The notes beneath the pieces were generated by a model that was not told the DNA's origin, ran no database searches, and saw only the letters and a program-made list of their open reading frames with translations. Below are positions 15,948 to 25,378 of a stretch of 44,749 bases of DNA, one piece after another. Origin of the DNA: Pandoraea captiosa (GTDB taxonomy: Bacteria > Pseudomonadota > Gammaproteobacteria > Burkholderiales > Burkholderiaceae). Position 1 is the first letter of the stretch; the number at the start of each line of letters is the position of its first letter. The position numbers were made by a program, and so were the translations under genes. Location: the NCBI RefSeq assembly GCF_902459775.1, contig NZ_CABPSQ010000021.1:1-44749 (forward strand). The letters run 5' to 3'.

Positions 15948-17054
15948 TTAGCCAATGCTGACGCTGGCGTTGACCGTGTCGTCGGTCGGGGTTGGCGGTG
16001 GCGTCGGCACGTCCGGGCCGATCTTGTATTCGTGCAGAAGCGTCTCCAGTGCCTCATGTTGATGTGCGGGGAAGGACAATGGCAATTGCGAACGCCATGC
16101 CCGCACGGCGTCCACGCCGCCCCTTGCCGTGTCGTTCAGAATGCACCGCAACGCGGGCAGCCGGTCGGCTTCCGGCAACAGGGCGAGTCTCGCGACGAAT
16201 TCGGACATGACCGTCGCCACGATACTCGGGCGCAGCGCATCGATGATCTTGGCGACGTTCTGGTTGGTGAAGGCATTCCAGGCGGCGTCGCCATTACGGG
16301 CCACATTCGTCCACTCCTGTATGACCTCGTCACGCAAGGGGAAAGGCTCGTCGCTGGCGTTGGCGGGCGCGCTCCGGCGCCCCCCTTGCATGATGCCGTC
16401 CTTGATCGTCAACCGGTCACCGGTGAGACCGCTGATGAATTCCCCGGCGATCTTGTCGATCAGGCTGCGCGCCCGGCGCGGCGATTCGGCGCCGTCGCCA
16501 CACGCAGCGGCCGTGGTCGATGCGCGGCGGCCCGCCATGCCGGCTTCGAGCGGCCCGTGAGCGTAGGGCCCTATCGCCTTTGCGTGACTCCCCACGGCGG
16601 TGAACGCGACGTTCAACCGCGTATTCCCGCTCACCGTGAGTGCCAGTTGCGCGCCACGCGATTCGCGCGGACCGCGCGGACCGGCCGGCGTAGCGGGATA
16701 CCCCGGGAGATGCCCCCCGGGATACGCCAGCGGATACGCCAGCGGATGCGACTGGGGGTGCGACGGCGCGTGATCGACGAATTGGGTGAGAGGGGGTGGG
16801 CCATAGGGGGCCCTTGCGTCACCTAAGTCGGCAAATTCGGCGAAGCGATCGGCTCCGGCCGGACGTCCGCGGTAGGGTGACGGATCCGTCAACGGGTCCG
16901 CCGCCGCATGCCCCGCACGGGTGAATGCGCCCGGAAAGCCTTCGGGCATTCGCCCGGGGCCTTCCGACGGCGTCAGCGAGGACGCCTGCGACGCCTGAGA
17001 CACCGGACTAACCGTCACGGTGGGAATCGTGTGCTGCGTTGTGCTTTCGATCAT
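15948..17054 (-). CDS. Unrecognised protein with Pro/Gly/Tyr-rich N-terminal half
   Basis: A 368-residue protein that I do not recognise. Residues about 1-150 are low-complexity, rich in Pro, Gly, Ser, Ala and Tyr, with short near-repeats (HPQSHPLAYPLAYPGGHLPGYP). Residues about 180-350 look globular and helical (RSLIDKIAGEFISGL, EVIQEWTNVARNGDAAWNAF, IDALRPSIVATVMSEFVARLALLPEADRLPALRCIL). The tail is again Pro/Thr-rich. No signal peptide or membrane helix. ATG 17054 has GGAG about 9 nt upstream; the frame continues to 17108. A disordered N-terminus plus a helical domain is compatible with a secreted effector, but no chaperone or secretion gene is nearby, so this is only a possibility. Confidence 0.55.
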   Translation of the reverse strand: MIESTTQHTIPTVTVSPVSQASQASSLTPSEGPGRMPEGFPGAFTRAGHAAADPLTDPSPYRGRPAGADRFAEFADLGDARAPYGPPPLTQFVDHAPSHPQSHPLAYPLAYPGGHLPGYPATPAGPRGPRESRGAQLALTVSGNTRLNVAFTAVGSHAKAIGPYAHGPLEAGMAGRRASTTAAACGDGAESPRRARSLIDKIAGEFISGLTGDRLTIKDGIMQGGRRSAPANASDEPFPLRDEVIQEWTNVARNGDAAWNAFTNQNVAKIIDALRPSIVATVMSEFVARLALLPEADRLPALRCILNDTARGGVDAVRAWRSQLPLSFPAHQHEALETLLHEYKIGPDVPTPPPTPTDDTVNASVSIG

Positions 17055-17240
17055 GATGGCTCTCCATCGGATTGGGACTTTCATCGTGGTCGCTATGCGG
17101 CACATCACTTTCAGGCACCATCGCGATCCTTCGGTTTCCGGTCCGCGCCCGCTGCGGGTCGGGGAGTGTCCCAGCGAATCGTCGGGATGCGCCTCGATGT
17201 CCGCTCAGACATCGCGCATTTCTCTTCTGCACACGTCACC

Positions 17241-17279
17241 GCGTGATCGTCTATTCCATTCAGGAATAGACGATCACGC
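17241..17279. repeat. Perfect 17-bp inverted repeat with 5-nt spacer
   Basis: The arm 17241-17257 (starting GCGTGATCGTC) is exactly complementary to 17263-17279 around ATTCA. It lies between the divergent genes at 17054 and 17405 and is followed by AT-rich sequence with a possible -10 region near 17293-17300. There is no plus-strand gene upstream for it to terminate. An operator for the aminomuconate-pathway operon or a leader hairpin is more likely. Confidence 0.8.
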
Positions 17280-17296
17280 ACAATTCATTATTTTTT

Positions 17297-17337
17297 ATAT
17301 CGCCGGATGCCTAGACTGGTGAGCATTCGGCGGATAT
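17297..17337 (+). repeat. Imperfect inverted repeat in the operon leader
   Basis: ATATC plus GCCGGATGC (17297-17310) pairs with GCATTCGGC, one bulged G, then GATAT (17323-17337), with one G-U pair and a 12-nt loop. It sits 18 bp after the perfect 17-bp dyad and 67 bp before the first start codon. It may be a second regulator site or part of a structured leader. Confidence 0.6.
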
Positions 17338-17404
17338 CCGTAGTGCGTACCTCCGCACTCGCCTGCCGCCCCGCCCGGAAAATACTTAAGCTCCAGGAGA
17401 TCTC

Positions 17405-18877
17405 GTGAGCCTTGCGACTGCGCCGCTGCTGCGGCATTACGTGGATGGCGCGTTCGTCGCCACCGACCGCCAGTTCGATAACCTCAGCCCGGTGGACGGG
17501 CGGCTCGTCGCGAAGGTCTGCGAAGCCGATGCCGCCACGGTGGACCGCGCCGTGCGCGCCGCACGTCGCGCGCTGCACGAAGGCCCCTGGGGGAAGACCA
17601 CGCCTGCCGAGCGCGCTGCCGTGCTGCACCGTATCGCCGACGGCATTCAGGCGCGCTTCGACGATTTCGTGGCCGCCGAAGTCGCCGACACCGGCCGCCC
17701 GATCGAGCAGGCACGCACGCTAGACATCGCCCGTGGCATCGCCAACTTCCGCATGTTTGCGGACCTCATCAAGACCGCAGGCAGCGAGATGTACGAAATG
17801 CGCGCGGCCGACGGCGGCGACGTGATGAACTACGTCACGCGCAAGCCGCTCGGCGTGATCGGCATCATCTCGCCGTGGAACCTGCCCCTGCTGCTGTTCA
17901 CGTGGAAAGTCGCCCCCGCGCTGGCGATGGGCAACTGTGTGGTCGCCAAGCCGTCCGAAGAAACGCCCTCTTCCGCCACGCTGCTGGCAGAAGTCATGGA
18001 CGCCGCGGGCGTGCCGCCCGGCGTCTTCAATCTCGTGCACGGCTTCGGTCCCGACTCTGCCGGGGAATTCCTCACGAAGCACCCGGACGTGGCGGCGATC
18101 ACCTTCACCGGCGAATCGCGCACCGGCAGCGCCATCATGAAAGCCGTGGCCGATGGCGTGAAGGAAATCTCGTTTGAGCTCGGCGGCAAGAACGCCGCCG
18201 TGGTGTTCGCCGACGCCGACTTCGAAAAAGCCGTGGACGGCGTGGTGCGCTCGTCGTTCACGAACGCGGGCCAGGTGTGCCTGTGCTCGGAGCGCGTCTA
18301 TGTCGAGCGCCCGATCTTCGACAAATTCGTCGCAGCCATCGCCGAGCGCGCCGCTGCGCTGCGCATCGATGCGCCCGATGCCGACGGCGTGCAAATGGGG
18401 CCGCTCGTTTCTCGCAAGCATCGCGAGAAGGTCCTCTCGTACTATCGCCTCGCCGTGGAAGAAGGGGCGACGGTCGTGACCGGCGGCAGCGTGCCGAGCT
18501 TCGGCGATGCGCGCGACGAGGGCGCCTTCGTGCAACCCACCGTCTGGACCGGCTTGCCCGACACGGCACGTTGCGTGCGCGAGGAAATCTTCGGCCCGGT
18601 GTGCCACATTGCGCCGTTCGACAGCGAGGACGAAGTGATCCGCCGCGTGAACGACAGCGATTACGGTCTTGCCGGATGCGTGTGGACGACCAACCTGTCT
18701 CGCGCACATCGCGTGGCGCGCCAGTTCCAGACCGGACTCGTGTGGGTCAACACCTGGTTCCTGCGCGACCTGCGCACGCCGTTCGGCGGCGTGAAGCTCT
18801 CCGGGCTGGGGCGCGAGGGCGGACGCCACTCGCTCGATTTTTACTCGGAAATCACGAACATCTGCATCAAGCTGTGA
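17405..18877 (+). CDS. 2-aminomuconate-6-semialdehyde dehydrogenase
   Basis: A 490-residue NAD-dependent aldehyde dehydrogenase of full family length. Visible motifs: [28 protein letters not shown], catalytic Glu258 in FELGGKN, catalytic Cys292 in [12 protein letters not shown], and the [13 protein letters not shown] block. Its best family fit is the hydroxymuconic/aminomuconic semialdehyde dehydrogenases (AmnC/NbaE/PraB type), because the next three genes make and use aminomuconate compounds. It would oxidise 2-aminomuconate semialdehyde to 2-aminomuconate. GTG 17405 has AGGAG 7 nt upstream. It opens the catabolic operon; the inverted repeats at 17241-17337 probably include its control region. 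Confidence 0.88.
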   Translation: MSLATAPLLRHYVDGAFVATDRQFDNLSPVDGRLVAKVCEADAATVDRAVRAARRALHEGPWGKTTPAERAAVLHRIADGIQARFDDFVAAEVADTGRPIEQARTLDIARGIANFRMFADLIKTAGSEMYEMRAADGGDVMNYVTRKPLGVIGIISPWNLPLLLFTWKVAPALAMGNCVVAKPSEETPSSATLLAEVMDAAGVPPGVFNLVHGFGPDSAGEFLTKHPDVAAITFTGESRTGSAIMKAVADGVKEISFELGGKNAAVVFADADFEKAVDGVVRSSFTNAGQVCLCSERVYVERPIFDKFVAAIAERAAALRIDAPDADGVQMGPLVSRKHREKVLSYYRLAVEEGATVVTGGSVPSFGDARDEGAFVQPTVWTGLPDTARCVREEIFGPVCHIAPFDSEDEVIRRVNDSDYGLAGCVWTTNLSRAHRVARQFQTGLVWVNTWFLRDLRTPFGGVKLSGLGREGGRHSLDFYSEITNICIKL

Positions 18878-18884
18878 GGCGACG

Positions 18885-18920
18885 GTGCGGCAATCTCGAT
18901 GGGGGTCGAGGTTGTCGCAC
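18885..18920 (+). repeat. Intercistronic hairpin between dehydrogenase and deaminase genes
   Basis: A 15-bp stem (18885-18899 with 18906-18920, two G-U pairs) encloses the loop TGGGGG. No T tract follows. It may protect or process the mRNA, or lower downstream expression. Confidence 0.6.
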
Positions 18921-18992
18921 CCGCGCGCCGTCCGGACCCGACGGGATCCTCCCGGACAACCCCATTCAAGCCAACAGGGAAGACGTCAAACC

Positions 18993-19427
18993 ATGAGCGC
19001 ATCTCAAGACACCCAGGCCCGTGTGGTCGAAGGCAAAGCCAAGCCGCGCGGCAAATTTCCGCATATCAAGCGTGCGGGCGACTTTCTGTTCGTCTCGGGC
19101 ACCAGTTCGCGCCGTCCCGACAACTCTTACGCCGGCGCCCAGGTCGATGCGCTGGGCGTGACGCAACTGGACATTCGCGAGCAGACCCGCGCGGTCATCG
19201 AGAACATTCGCGATATTCTCGCCAGCGAAGGCGCAACGCTCGCGGACGTGGTCGAAGTCAGTTCGTTCCTGGTGAACATGAACGACTTCGGCGGCTACAA
19301 CGCCGTGTACGGCGAATATTTCGACGAGAACGGCCCCACGCGTACCACGGTCGCCGTGCATCAGCTACCGCACCCGTTGCTGCTCATCGAAATCAAGTGC
19401 GTGGCCTATGCGCCGCGCGCACGCTGA
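18993..19427 (+). CDS. 2-aminomuconate deaminase (RidA/YjgF family)
   Basis: A 144-residue RidA-fold protein. Family features: [60 protein letters not shown] and the C-terminal [24 protein letters not shown]. The spacing matches aminomuconate deaminases (AmnD/NbaF type), which hydrolyse 2-aminomuconate to 4-oxalocrotonate and ammonia. General RidA enamine deaminases look similar, but the position between the semialdehyde dehydrogenase and the dioxygenase makes the specific role likely. AGGGA lies about 10 nt before ATG 18993. Confidence 0.85.
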   Translation: MSASQDTQARVVEGKAKPRGKFPHIKRAGDFLFVSGTSSRRPDNSYAGAQVDALGVTQLDIREQTRAVIENIRDILASEGATLADVVEVSSFLVNMNDFGGYNAVYGEYFDENGPTRTTVAVHQLPHPLLLIEIKCVAYAPRAR

Positions 19428-20030
<603 letters not shown>

Positions 20031-20088
20031 GCTATCGCCTGTCGCCCGTGCCCTGTCGCCTCGCACTCAACCCATCACACCTCACGTC

Positions 20089-21084
20089 ATGAAGAAAATC
20101 GACATGCACGCCCACTTCTTCCCGCGCATCACGCAGGAGGAAGCGGCCCGCCTGGACGCCGCCACCGCCCCGTGGCTGCGCATTGACGAGGGCGGCGAGA
20201 CCGGCAACATCATGCTCGACAATCGCGCCTTCCGACCCGTCTACCGCGCCCTGTGGGATCCGGCATTGCGCATCGAAGAACTCGACCGCCACGGCGTCGA
20301 CCTGCAAGTCGTCTGCGCCACCCCGATCATGTTCGGCTACCGCTACGACGGTCACGCCGTCATGGACTGGGTGCAGCGCATGAACGACCTCGCGCTGGAG
20401 CACTGCGCCTACGCGCCCCACCGTCTGAAGGCCATGGCTCAGGTGCCGCTCCAGGACCTCGACCTGGCCTGCGCGGAAGCCTCTCGCGCCAAGGCCACCG
20501 GCCACGTGGGCGTGCAGATCGGCAACCATCTCGGCGAAAAGGATCTGGACGACGAACAGCTCGTGGCGTTTTTGCGGCACTGCGGCAACGAGCACATTCC
20601 GGTACTCGTGCATCCGTGGGACATGATGACCGACGGCCGCATGAAGAAATGGATGATGCCTTGGCTCGTGGCCATGCCCGCCGAGACGCAACTCTCCATT
20701 CTGTCGCTGATCCTGTCCGGCGCATTCGAGCGCCTGCCGCGCTCGCTCAAGCTGTGCTTCGCCCACGGTGGCGGCGCCTTCCCGTACTTGCTCGGCCGTG
20801 CAGAGAACGCCTGGCATTGCCGCGACATCGTGCGCGCCGACAGCCCGCACCCGCCGTCGCACTATCTCGATCGTTTCTACGTCGACAGCGCCGTGTTCGA
20901 CCCGCGCGCCCTGCGCCTGCTCGTCGATACGATGGGCGTCGAGCGCATCATGCTCGGCTCGGACCATCCGTTCCCGCTCGGTGAACAGGACATCGGCCAG
21001 CTGGTCGCCCAGCAGCCCGGTCTCGACGACGCCGCCCGACACCGCATTCTGGCCGGCAATGCCCTGACGTTCTTCGGACTGTAA
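20089..21084 (+). CDS. nbaD: 2-amino-3-carboxymuconate-6-semialdehyde decarboxylase (ACMSD)
   Basis: A 331-residue amidohydrolase-fold enzyme that decarboxylates ACMS to 2-aminomuconate semialdehyde. Zinc ligands are visible: His7 and His9 (MHAHFFP), His175 (LVHPWDMM) and Asp292 (GSDHPFP), with catalytic His226 (FAHGGGAFP) and a substrate Arg near residue 49. They sit about two residues earlier than in the Pseudomonas enzyme, whose N-terminus is slightly longer. It directly follows the dioxygenase gene, as expected, since ACMS otherwise cyclises to quinolinate. The ribosome-binding site before ATG 20089 is weak. A 209-bp gap to the next gene probably holds a promoter or regulator site (CTTA-N10-TAAG near 21164). 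Confidence 0.95.
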   Translation: MKKIDMHAHFFPRITQEEAARLDAATAPWLRIDEGGETGNIMLDNRAFRPVYRALWDPALRIEELDRHGVDLQVVCATPIMFGYRYDGHAVMDWVQRMNDLALEHCAYAPHRLKAMAQVPLQDLDLACAEASRAKATGHVGVQIGNHLGEKDLDDEQLVAFLRHCGNEHIPVLVHPWDMMTDGRMKKWMMPWLVAMPAETQLSILSLILSGAFERLPRSLKLCFAHGGGAFPYLLGRAENAWHCRDIVRADSPHPPSHYLDRFYVDSAVFDPRALRLLVDTMGVERIMLGSDHPFPLGEQDIGQLVAQQPGLDDAARHRILAGNALTFFGL

Positions 21085-21293
21085 CTGGTGCTTTCCCGAA
21101 GTGTTTTTGAAAACGCTTGCCTACGCAATAGGCGTCGTTTAGGCTGGACCCTGAAATACTTGATGCTTAAACAATTGGCTAAGATTTGAAATAGTCTGAC
21201 GCGCCTGGCCCACGATGACCGACGTGAAGAAGCGGTCAGGTGTCCCGGCGCGAGTCCACAGATGACAGTGCTTGAATTCATAGTTTGGAGACC

Positions 21294-22490
21294 ATGATGA
21301 CGGGAACGAAGACCACGCAACGCAAGGCCATCGCAGTCCTTGGCGCCGTCGCCGCAGCCGCGGCGATGCTCGCGTCCGGCGGCGCATACGCGCAGGTGAA
21401 GATCGGCTTCATCGGCACGCTGTCCGGTCCGGGCGGCGCGCTCGGCCAGGATCAGTACGACGCCTTCATGCTCGCCATCGAGCAAAAGGGCGGCAAGCTC
21501 GGCGGCGTGCCGGTGCAGGTGATCAAGGAAGACGATCAGCTCAAGCCCGACGTCGGCGTGCAGGCCGCGCAGAAGCTGGTGGAGCGCGACAAGGTTCAGC
21601 TCATCACCGGCGTGACGTTCTCGAACGTGATGATGGCCATCCACAAGAACGTGACGAACGCGGGCGTGGTCATGGTCGGCTCGAATGCCGGCCCGGCGCC
21701 GATTGCAGGCGAGCAATGCTCCCCGAACTTCTTCTCGACATCGTGGGATAACGACGAACTGCACGAAGCCGGCGGTCAGCTCTCGACCAATCTCGGCTTC
21801 AAGAAGATGTATGTGATGGCCCCGAACTATCAGGCCGGGCGCGACGCCGTGAACGGCTTCAAGCGCGACTACAAGGGCCAGATCGTCGACGAGGTATACA
21901 CGCAGGTCAACCAGCCGGATTACTCGGCAGAAATCGCCCAGCTCCAGGCCGCCAAGCCGGACGCCGTCTATGTGTTCTATCCGGGTGGCATGGGCGTGAA
22001 CTTCGTCAAGCAATACCGCCAGGCCGGTCTGCTGGGCAAGATTCCGCTCATCTCCGTGTCGACCATCGACGGCTCGACCCTGCCCGCGCTCAAGGAGCAG
22101 GCGATCGGCAGCATCACCAGCGCGCCGTACTCGCCGGACCTCGATAACGCCCAGAACAAGCAATTCGTTGCGGCCTTCCAGAAGAAGTACAACCGCGTGC
22201 CGTCGATGTACGCGGCGCAGTCGTACGACGCCGCCAACCTGATCGACTCGGCCCTGGCGAAGACCAAGGGCAGCGTGGCTGATCGCGAAGCGCTGCGCGC
22301 AGCGCTCAAGGCCGCCGACTTCCAGTCCGTGCGTGGCTCGTTCAAGTTCGCGAGCAACCAGTTCCCGATCGCACCGTTCTATCGCGTGGACGTCGTGAAG
22401 GACGCCAGCGGCGCGGCATTTGCGAACAAGGGACAGATCGATGTGAAGACGCGCGCGAATCTGGCGTCGATGTGCAAGATCCGTTCGTAA
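21294..22490 (+). CDS. Branched-chain-amino-acid-type ABC transporter binding protein
   Basis: A 398-residue periplasmic binding protein of the Leu/Ile/Val (Peripla_BP_6) class. The signal peptide runs from the basic TKTTQRK through a hydrophobic Ala-rich core to GGAYAQVKIG, cleaved near AYAQ. Mature-domain blocks: KIGFIGTLSGPGGALGQDQYDAF, IKEDDQLKPDVGVQAAQKLV, GVVMVGSNAGPAP and SMYAAQSYDAANLI. Homologues of this type often bind aromatic acids or amides rather than Leu. ATG 21294 and ATG 21297 are both possible; GGAG at 21287-21290 is better spaced for 21297. It begins the transport half of the catabolic block. Confidence 0.88.
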   Translation: MMTGTKTTQRKAIAVLGAVAAAAAMLASGGAYAQVKIGFIGTLSGPGGALGQDQYDAFMLAIEQKGGKLGGVPVQVIKEDDQLKPDVGVQAAQKLVERDKVQLITGVTFSNVMMAIHKNVTNAGVVMVGSNAGPAPIAGEQCSPNFFSTSWDNDELHEAGGQLSTNLGFKKMYVMAPNYQAGRDAVNGFKRDYKGQIVDEVYTQVNQPDYSAEIAQLQAAKPDAVYVFYPGGMGVNFVKQYRQAGLLGKIPLISVSTIDGSTLPALKEQAIGSITSAPYSPDLDNAQNKQFVAAFQKKYNRVPSMYAAQSYDAANLIDSALAKTKGSVADREALRAALKAADFQSVRGSFKFASNQFPIAPFYRVDVVKDASGAAFANKGQIDVKTRANLASMCKIRS

Positions 22491-22507
22491 GTCGCCAGGC
22501 GTTGCAA

Positions 22508-22530
22508 AGCGGGGGCAACCGGCCCCCGCT
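22508..22530 (+). terminator. Hairpin after the binding-protein gene (partial terminator)
   Basis: AGCGGGGGC (22508-22516) pairs perfectly with GCCCCCGCT (22522-22530). Only a weak T run follows, so it may act as an attenuator that keeps the binding protein more abundant than the permeases. Confidence 0.7.
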
Positions 22531-22534
22531 GTCT

Positions 22535-22573
22535 TTGAGCTCTGTCATTGAGCTCTGTATTTGAGCTTTGCCG
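22535..22573 (+). repeat. Three tandem 13-bp repeats before the hydrolase gene
   Basis: TTGAGCTCTGTCA (22535-22547), TTGAGCTCTGTAT (22548-22560) and TTGAGCTTTGCCG (22561-22573) stand head to tail, ending 7 bp before the start codon of the hydrolase. Each unit contains GAGC. A variable copy number would move the translation start region relative to the upstream hairpin. Confidence 0.8.
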
Positions 22574-22580
22574 AGGCTTT

Positions 22581-23453
22581 ATGAAGCGCTACCGCAATTT
22601 CGACGACGCCGAGCTGGACGTTCAGTACAACGCTCGCGCCACCACGCCCAACATTCTCGATATCCTGACGCAGTACGCCGAGCAGAGCGCGCACGCCCGC
22701 GCCACCGTGCCTTGCGTTCTGGATGTCGCCTACGGCGATCACCCCGACGAAACACTCGATATCTTTCCCGCCGCCGAGCCTGGCGCGCCGGTGTTTTTCT
22801 TCGTTCACGGCGGCTACTGGCGCGCGCTGAACAAGAGCGATTCGAGCAATATGGCGCCCGCGTTCGTGCGGGCCGGCGCCACCGTCGTCACGATCAACTA
22901 CTCGCTCGCCCCCGGCGCCTCGCTCGACACGATCGTCGATCAGACGCGCCGCGCGCTGGCGTGGACGCACCGTCACATCGGCGAGCATCATGGCGACGCC
23001 GGCCGCATCCACATCTGCGGCAGTTCGGCCGGCGGTCATCTCGTCGGCATGCTCCTCGCGAAGGGGTGGCATGCCGAATATGGTGTGCCGGAGCATGTCG
23101 TGGCCGGCGCCGCGCCGTTGTCCGGCCTTTTCGACCTCACGCCGATTCCGTACACGCACATCAACGAATGGATGAAGATGTCGGCGGACGATGCGCGTCG
23201 CAACAGTCCGTACTTCCGTCTGCCCGACCATGGTTGCCCCATTGTCGTGTCCTACGGCGAGACGGAGACGGCCGAGTTCAAGCGTCAGACGGACGATTAT
23301 CTTGCCGCGTGGCGCGAAAAGGGTTTCCCCGGCGAATACGTGGCCATGCCGGGGACCAATCATTTCGACATCGTTCTCACGCTCAATGACGCGGCTAGCC
23401 CGCTCACGCAAGCCATCTTCCGCCAGATGGGCCTGGCCCGGGAGACGACATGA
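22581..23453 (+). CDS. Arylformamidase-like alpha/beta hydrolase
   Basis: A 290-residue serine hydrolase. The oxyanion motif HGGYW is at residues 76-80, the nucleophile Ser149 in GSSAGGH, and the catalytic His261 in GTNHFDIV; an acidic partner is expected in the YGETETAEF region. HGGYW is characteristic of eukaryotic-type kynurenine formamidase (AFMID), which hydrolyses N-formylkynurenine, and of related bacterial hydrolases. The classic bacterial KynB is a different, metal-dependent family. ATG 22581 is preceded by GAGG. Its stop overlaps the LivH-like start, so it is translated together with the transporter, suggesting that it acts on the imported molecule. It could also be a general aryl-amide or ester hydrolase. 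Confidence 0.8.
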   Translation: MKRYRNFDDAELDVQYNARATTPNILDILTQYAEQSAHARATVPCVLDVAYGDHPDETLDIFPAAEPGAPVFFFVHGGYWRALNKSDSSNMAPAFVRAGATVVTINYSLAPGASLDTIVDQTRRALAWTHRHIGEHHGDAGRIHICGSSAGGHLVGMLLAKGWHAEYGVPEHVVAGAAPLSGLFDLTPIPYTHINEWMKMSADDARRNSPYFRLPDHGCPIVVSYGETETAEFKRQTDDYLAAWREKGFPGEYVAMPGTNHFDIVLTLNDAASPLTQAIFRQMGLARETT

Positions 23454-24370
23454 GCCTCACACTCTTCATCATGCAATGCCTGAACGGGCTGCAACTCGGG
23501 GTGTTGCTGTTTCTCATGGCAGCCGGGCTGACGTTGGTGTTCGGCATCATGAACTTCGTCAACCTCGCGCACGGCTCGCTCTACATGATGGGCGCGTTCA
23601 TCGCCGCGACCGTCTACAACCACACGGGCTCGTTCGCGCTCGCCGCGCTTGCGGTGCTGCCGGCCATGCTCGTGCTCGGCCTGATCGTCGAATTCGTCGC
23701 CCTCAAGACCCTCTATGATCGCGATCACCTCGATCAGGTGCTCGCCACCTTCGGGCTGATTCTGTTCTTCAACGAACTGGCGCGCATGATCTGGGGCCCG
23801 TCGCCGTATTACATGGAAGTGCCCGAGTGGCTGTCCGGCACGGTGAACCTCTTCGGTCTCGATTACCCCGCGTATCGTTTCCTGATCATCGTGGTGGGAC
23901 TTGTGGTCGCCCTCGGCTGCTACCTGCTGATTCACCGCACGCGTATCGGCATGCTGATTCGTGCCGGTTCGACGCATCGCCAGATGGTGGGCGCGCTCGG
24001 CGTGAATATCGTTCTGCTCAACTCGCTGCTGTTCGGTCTGGGCGCGATCCTCGCCGGCATTGCCGGGCTGATGGCCGGTCCGATCCTCTCCGTGCAGCCG
24101 GGCATGGGCGAGCCGATCCTGATTCTGACGATGGTCGTGATCGTGATCGGCGGCATCGGTTCGGTGCGCGGCGCGTTTCTCGCAGCGCTGATCGTCGGGG
24201 TCGTCGACACCGTGGGGCGTACTGCCCTGCCCACGCTGCTGCGCAGTCTGATGGAGCGCAGCACCGCCGATACGGCCGGTCCGGCGCTGGCGTCGATGCT
24301 CATCTATCTGGTCATGGCGGCGGTGCTTGCGGTGCGTCCGCAAGGACTCTTCCCGGTAAAACATGGCTGA
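23450..24370 (+). CDS. ABC transporter permease, LivH-like
   Basis: A 306-residue inner-membrane permease of the branched-chain-amino-acid class with about eight hydrophobic segments. Typical blocks are GLQLGVLLFLMAAGLTLVFG, MNFVNLAHGSLYMMGAF, RTRIGMLIRAGSTHRQMVGALGVN and ILTMVVIVIGGIGSVRGAFL. The start (ATGA) overlaps the hydrolase stop. It forms the channel with the LivM-like protein. Confidence 0.93.
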   Translation: MSLTLFIMQCLNGLQLGVLLFLMAAGLTLVFGIMNFVNLAHGSLYMMGAFIAATVYNHTGSFALAALAVLPAMLVLGLIVEFVALKTLYDRDHLDQVLATFGLILFFNELARMIWGPSPYYMEVPEWLSGTVNLFGLDYPAYRFLIIVVGLVVALGCYLLIHRTRIGMLIRAGSTHRQMVGALGVNIVLLNSLLFGLGAILAGIAGLMAGPILSVQPGMGEPILILTMVVIVIGGIGSVRGAFLAALIVGVVDTVGRTALPTLLRSLMERSTADTAGPALASMLIYLVMAAVLAVRPQGLFPVKHG

Positions 24371-24397
24371 TCCACGGCTGATGGCCAACGAGAAACG

Positions 24398-25378
24398 ATG
24401 GAAATGAAACTCAATCTACGCACCGCCGTGCCGATACTGCTGCTGGTTCTGCTGGCGCTGGTGCCCATATACGCGACGTTTGCTCAGCAACCGTTCTTCC
24501 TCACCCTGTTCGGGCGCATCGTGGTGTTCGCGATCGCCGCCGTCTCGCTCGATCTGATTCTCGGTTATGGCGGCATGGTCAGCTTCGGCCACGCCCTGTA
24601 TCTCGGTCTTGGCGCCTACGTCGTGGGCATCATGAGCTTTCACGGTATCGACAACGGCTTCGCCCACCTCGGCGCGACGCTGCTGCTGTGCGCGATCGTC
24701 GGGGCGATTACGGGCCTGCTCTCGCTGCGCACGACCGGCATCGCCTTCATCATGATCACGCTTGCGTTCGCCCAGATGTTCTACTTCCTCGCGGTGAGCC
24801 TGAAGCAGTACGGCGGCGATGACGGCCTGCCCGTGTCGGCCGGCAGCCGCTTCGGCAGCATAACGCTGGACGATCCCGCCGTGCTGTACTACGTGGCCTT
24901 CGCCGTGTTGTGCCTGTGCGTGTGGGGAGGGCGCCGGCTGGTCGAAGCCCGCTTCGGCATGGTGATTCGCGGTGCGCGTCAGAACGACCGCCGCATGCGC
25001 GCGCTCGGCTACCCGACGCTGCGCTACAAGCTCGTCGCCTACATCATCAGTGCGATGGTCTGCGGTGTCGCCGGCATGCTCTACGCCAACCTCACCCACT
25101 TCGTTTCACCGGCCTACATGGCGTGGACGGCCTCCGGCGAGCTGATCGTGATGGTGGTGCTGGGCGGTCTGGGCTCGTTCTTCGGCCCGCTGCTGGGCAG
25201 CACCGCCATGCTCCTCATCGAAGAGTGGCTCAAGGGCATGACGGAGCACTGGATGATCATCTTCGGCCCACTCATCGTCGTGGCCGTGCTGGTGTCGCGC
25301 CGCGGCCTCTACGGCCTGCTCGGCGACCTGCAAGTCCGTCTTTCGCGCCGCACGCGCGCCGTGGAGGGCAAAGCATGA
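24398..25378 (+). CDS. ABC transporter permease, LivM-like
   Basis: A 326-residue inner-membrane permease with about eight hydrophobic segments. The family blocks are VSLDLILGYGGMVSFGHALYLGLGAYVVG, GIAFIMITLAFAQMFYF, ARQNDRRMRALGYPTLRYKL and VMVVLGGLGSFFGPLLGS. It starts 27 bp after the LivH-like stop and ends in overlap with the LivG-like gene, so stoichiometric production is likely. Confidence 0.93.
   Translation: MEMKLNLRTAVPILLLVLLALVPIYATFAQQPFFLTLFGRIVVFAIAAVSLDLILGYGGMVSFGHALYLGLGAYVVGIMSFHGIDNGFAHLGATLLLCAIVGAITGLLSLRTTGIAFIMITLAFAQMFYFLAVSLKQYGGDDGLPVSAGSRFGSITLDDPAVLYYVAFAVLCLCVWGGRRLVEARFGMVIRGARQNDRRMRALGYPTLRYKLVAYIISAMVCGVAGMLYANLTHFVSPAYMAWTASGELIVMVVLGGLGSFFGPLLGSTAMLLIEEWLKGMTEHWMIIFGPLIVVAVLVSRRGLYGLLGDLQVRLSRRTRAVEGKA

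Noticed and set aside
17720-18829. A 369-codon minus-strand frame within the semialdehyde dehydrogenase gene
   Set aside because: His/Arg/Ala-rich shadow of a dehydrogenase with intact catalytic residues.
20877-22163. A 428-codon minus-strand frame across the ACMSD and binding-protein genes
   Set aside because: It is an antisense shadow of two well-supported plus-strand genes and contains no recognisable domain.
22535-22573. CRISPR-like array
   Set aside because: The 13-bp units are directly adjacent with no spacers, so this is a simple tandem repeat.
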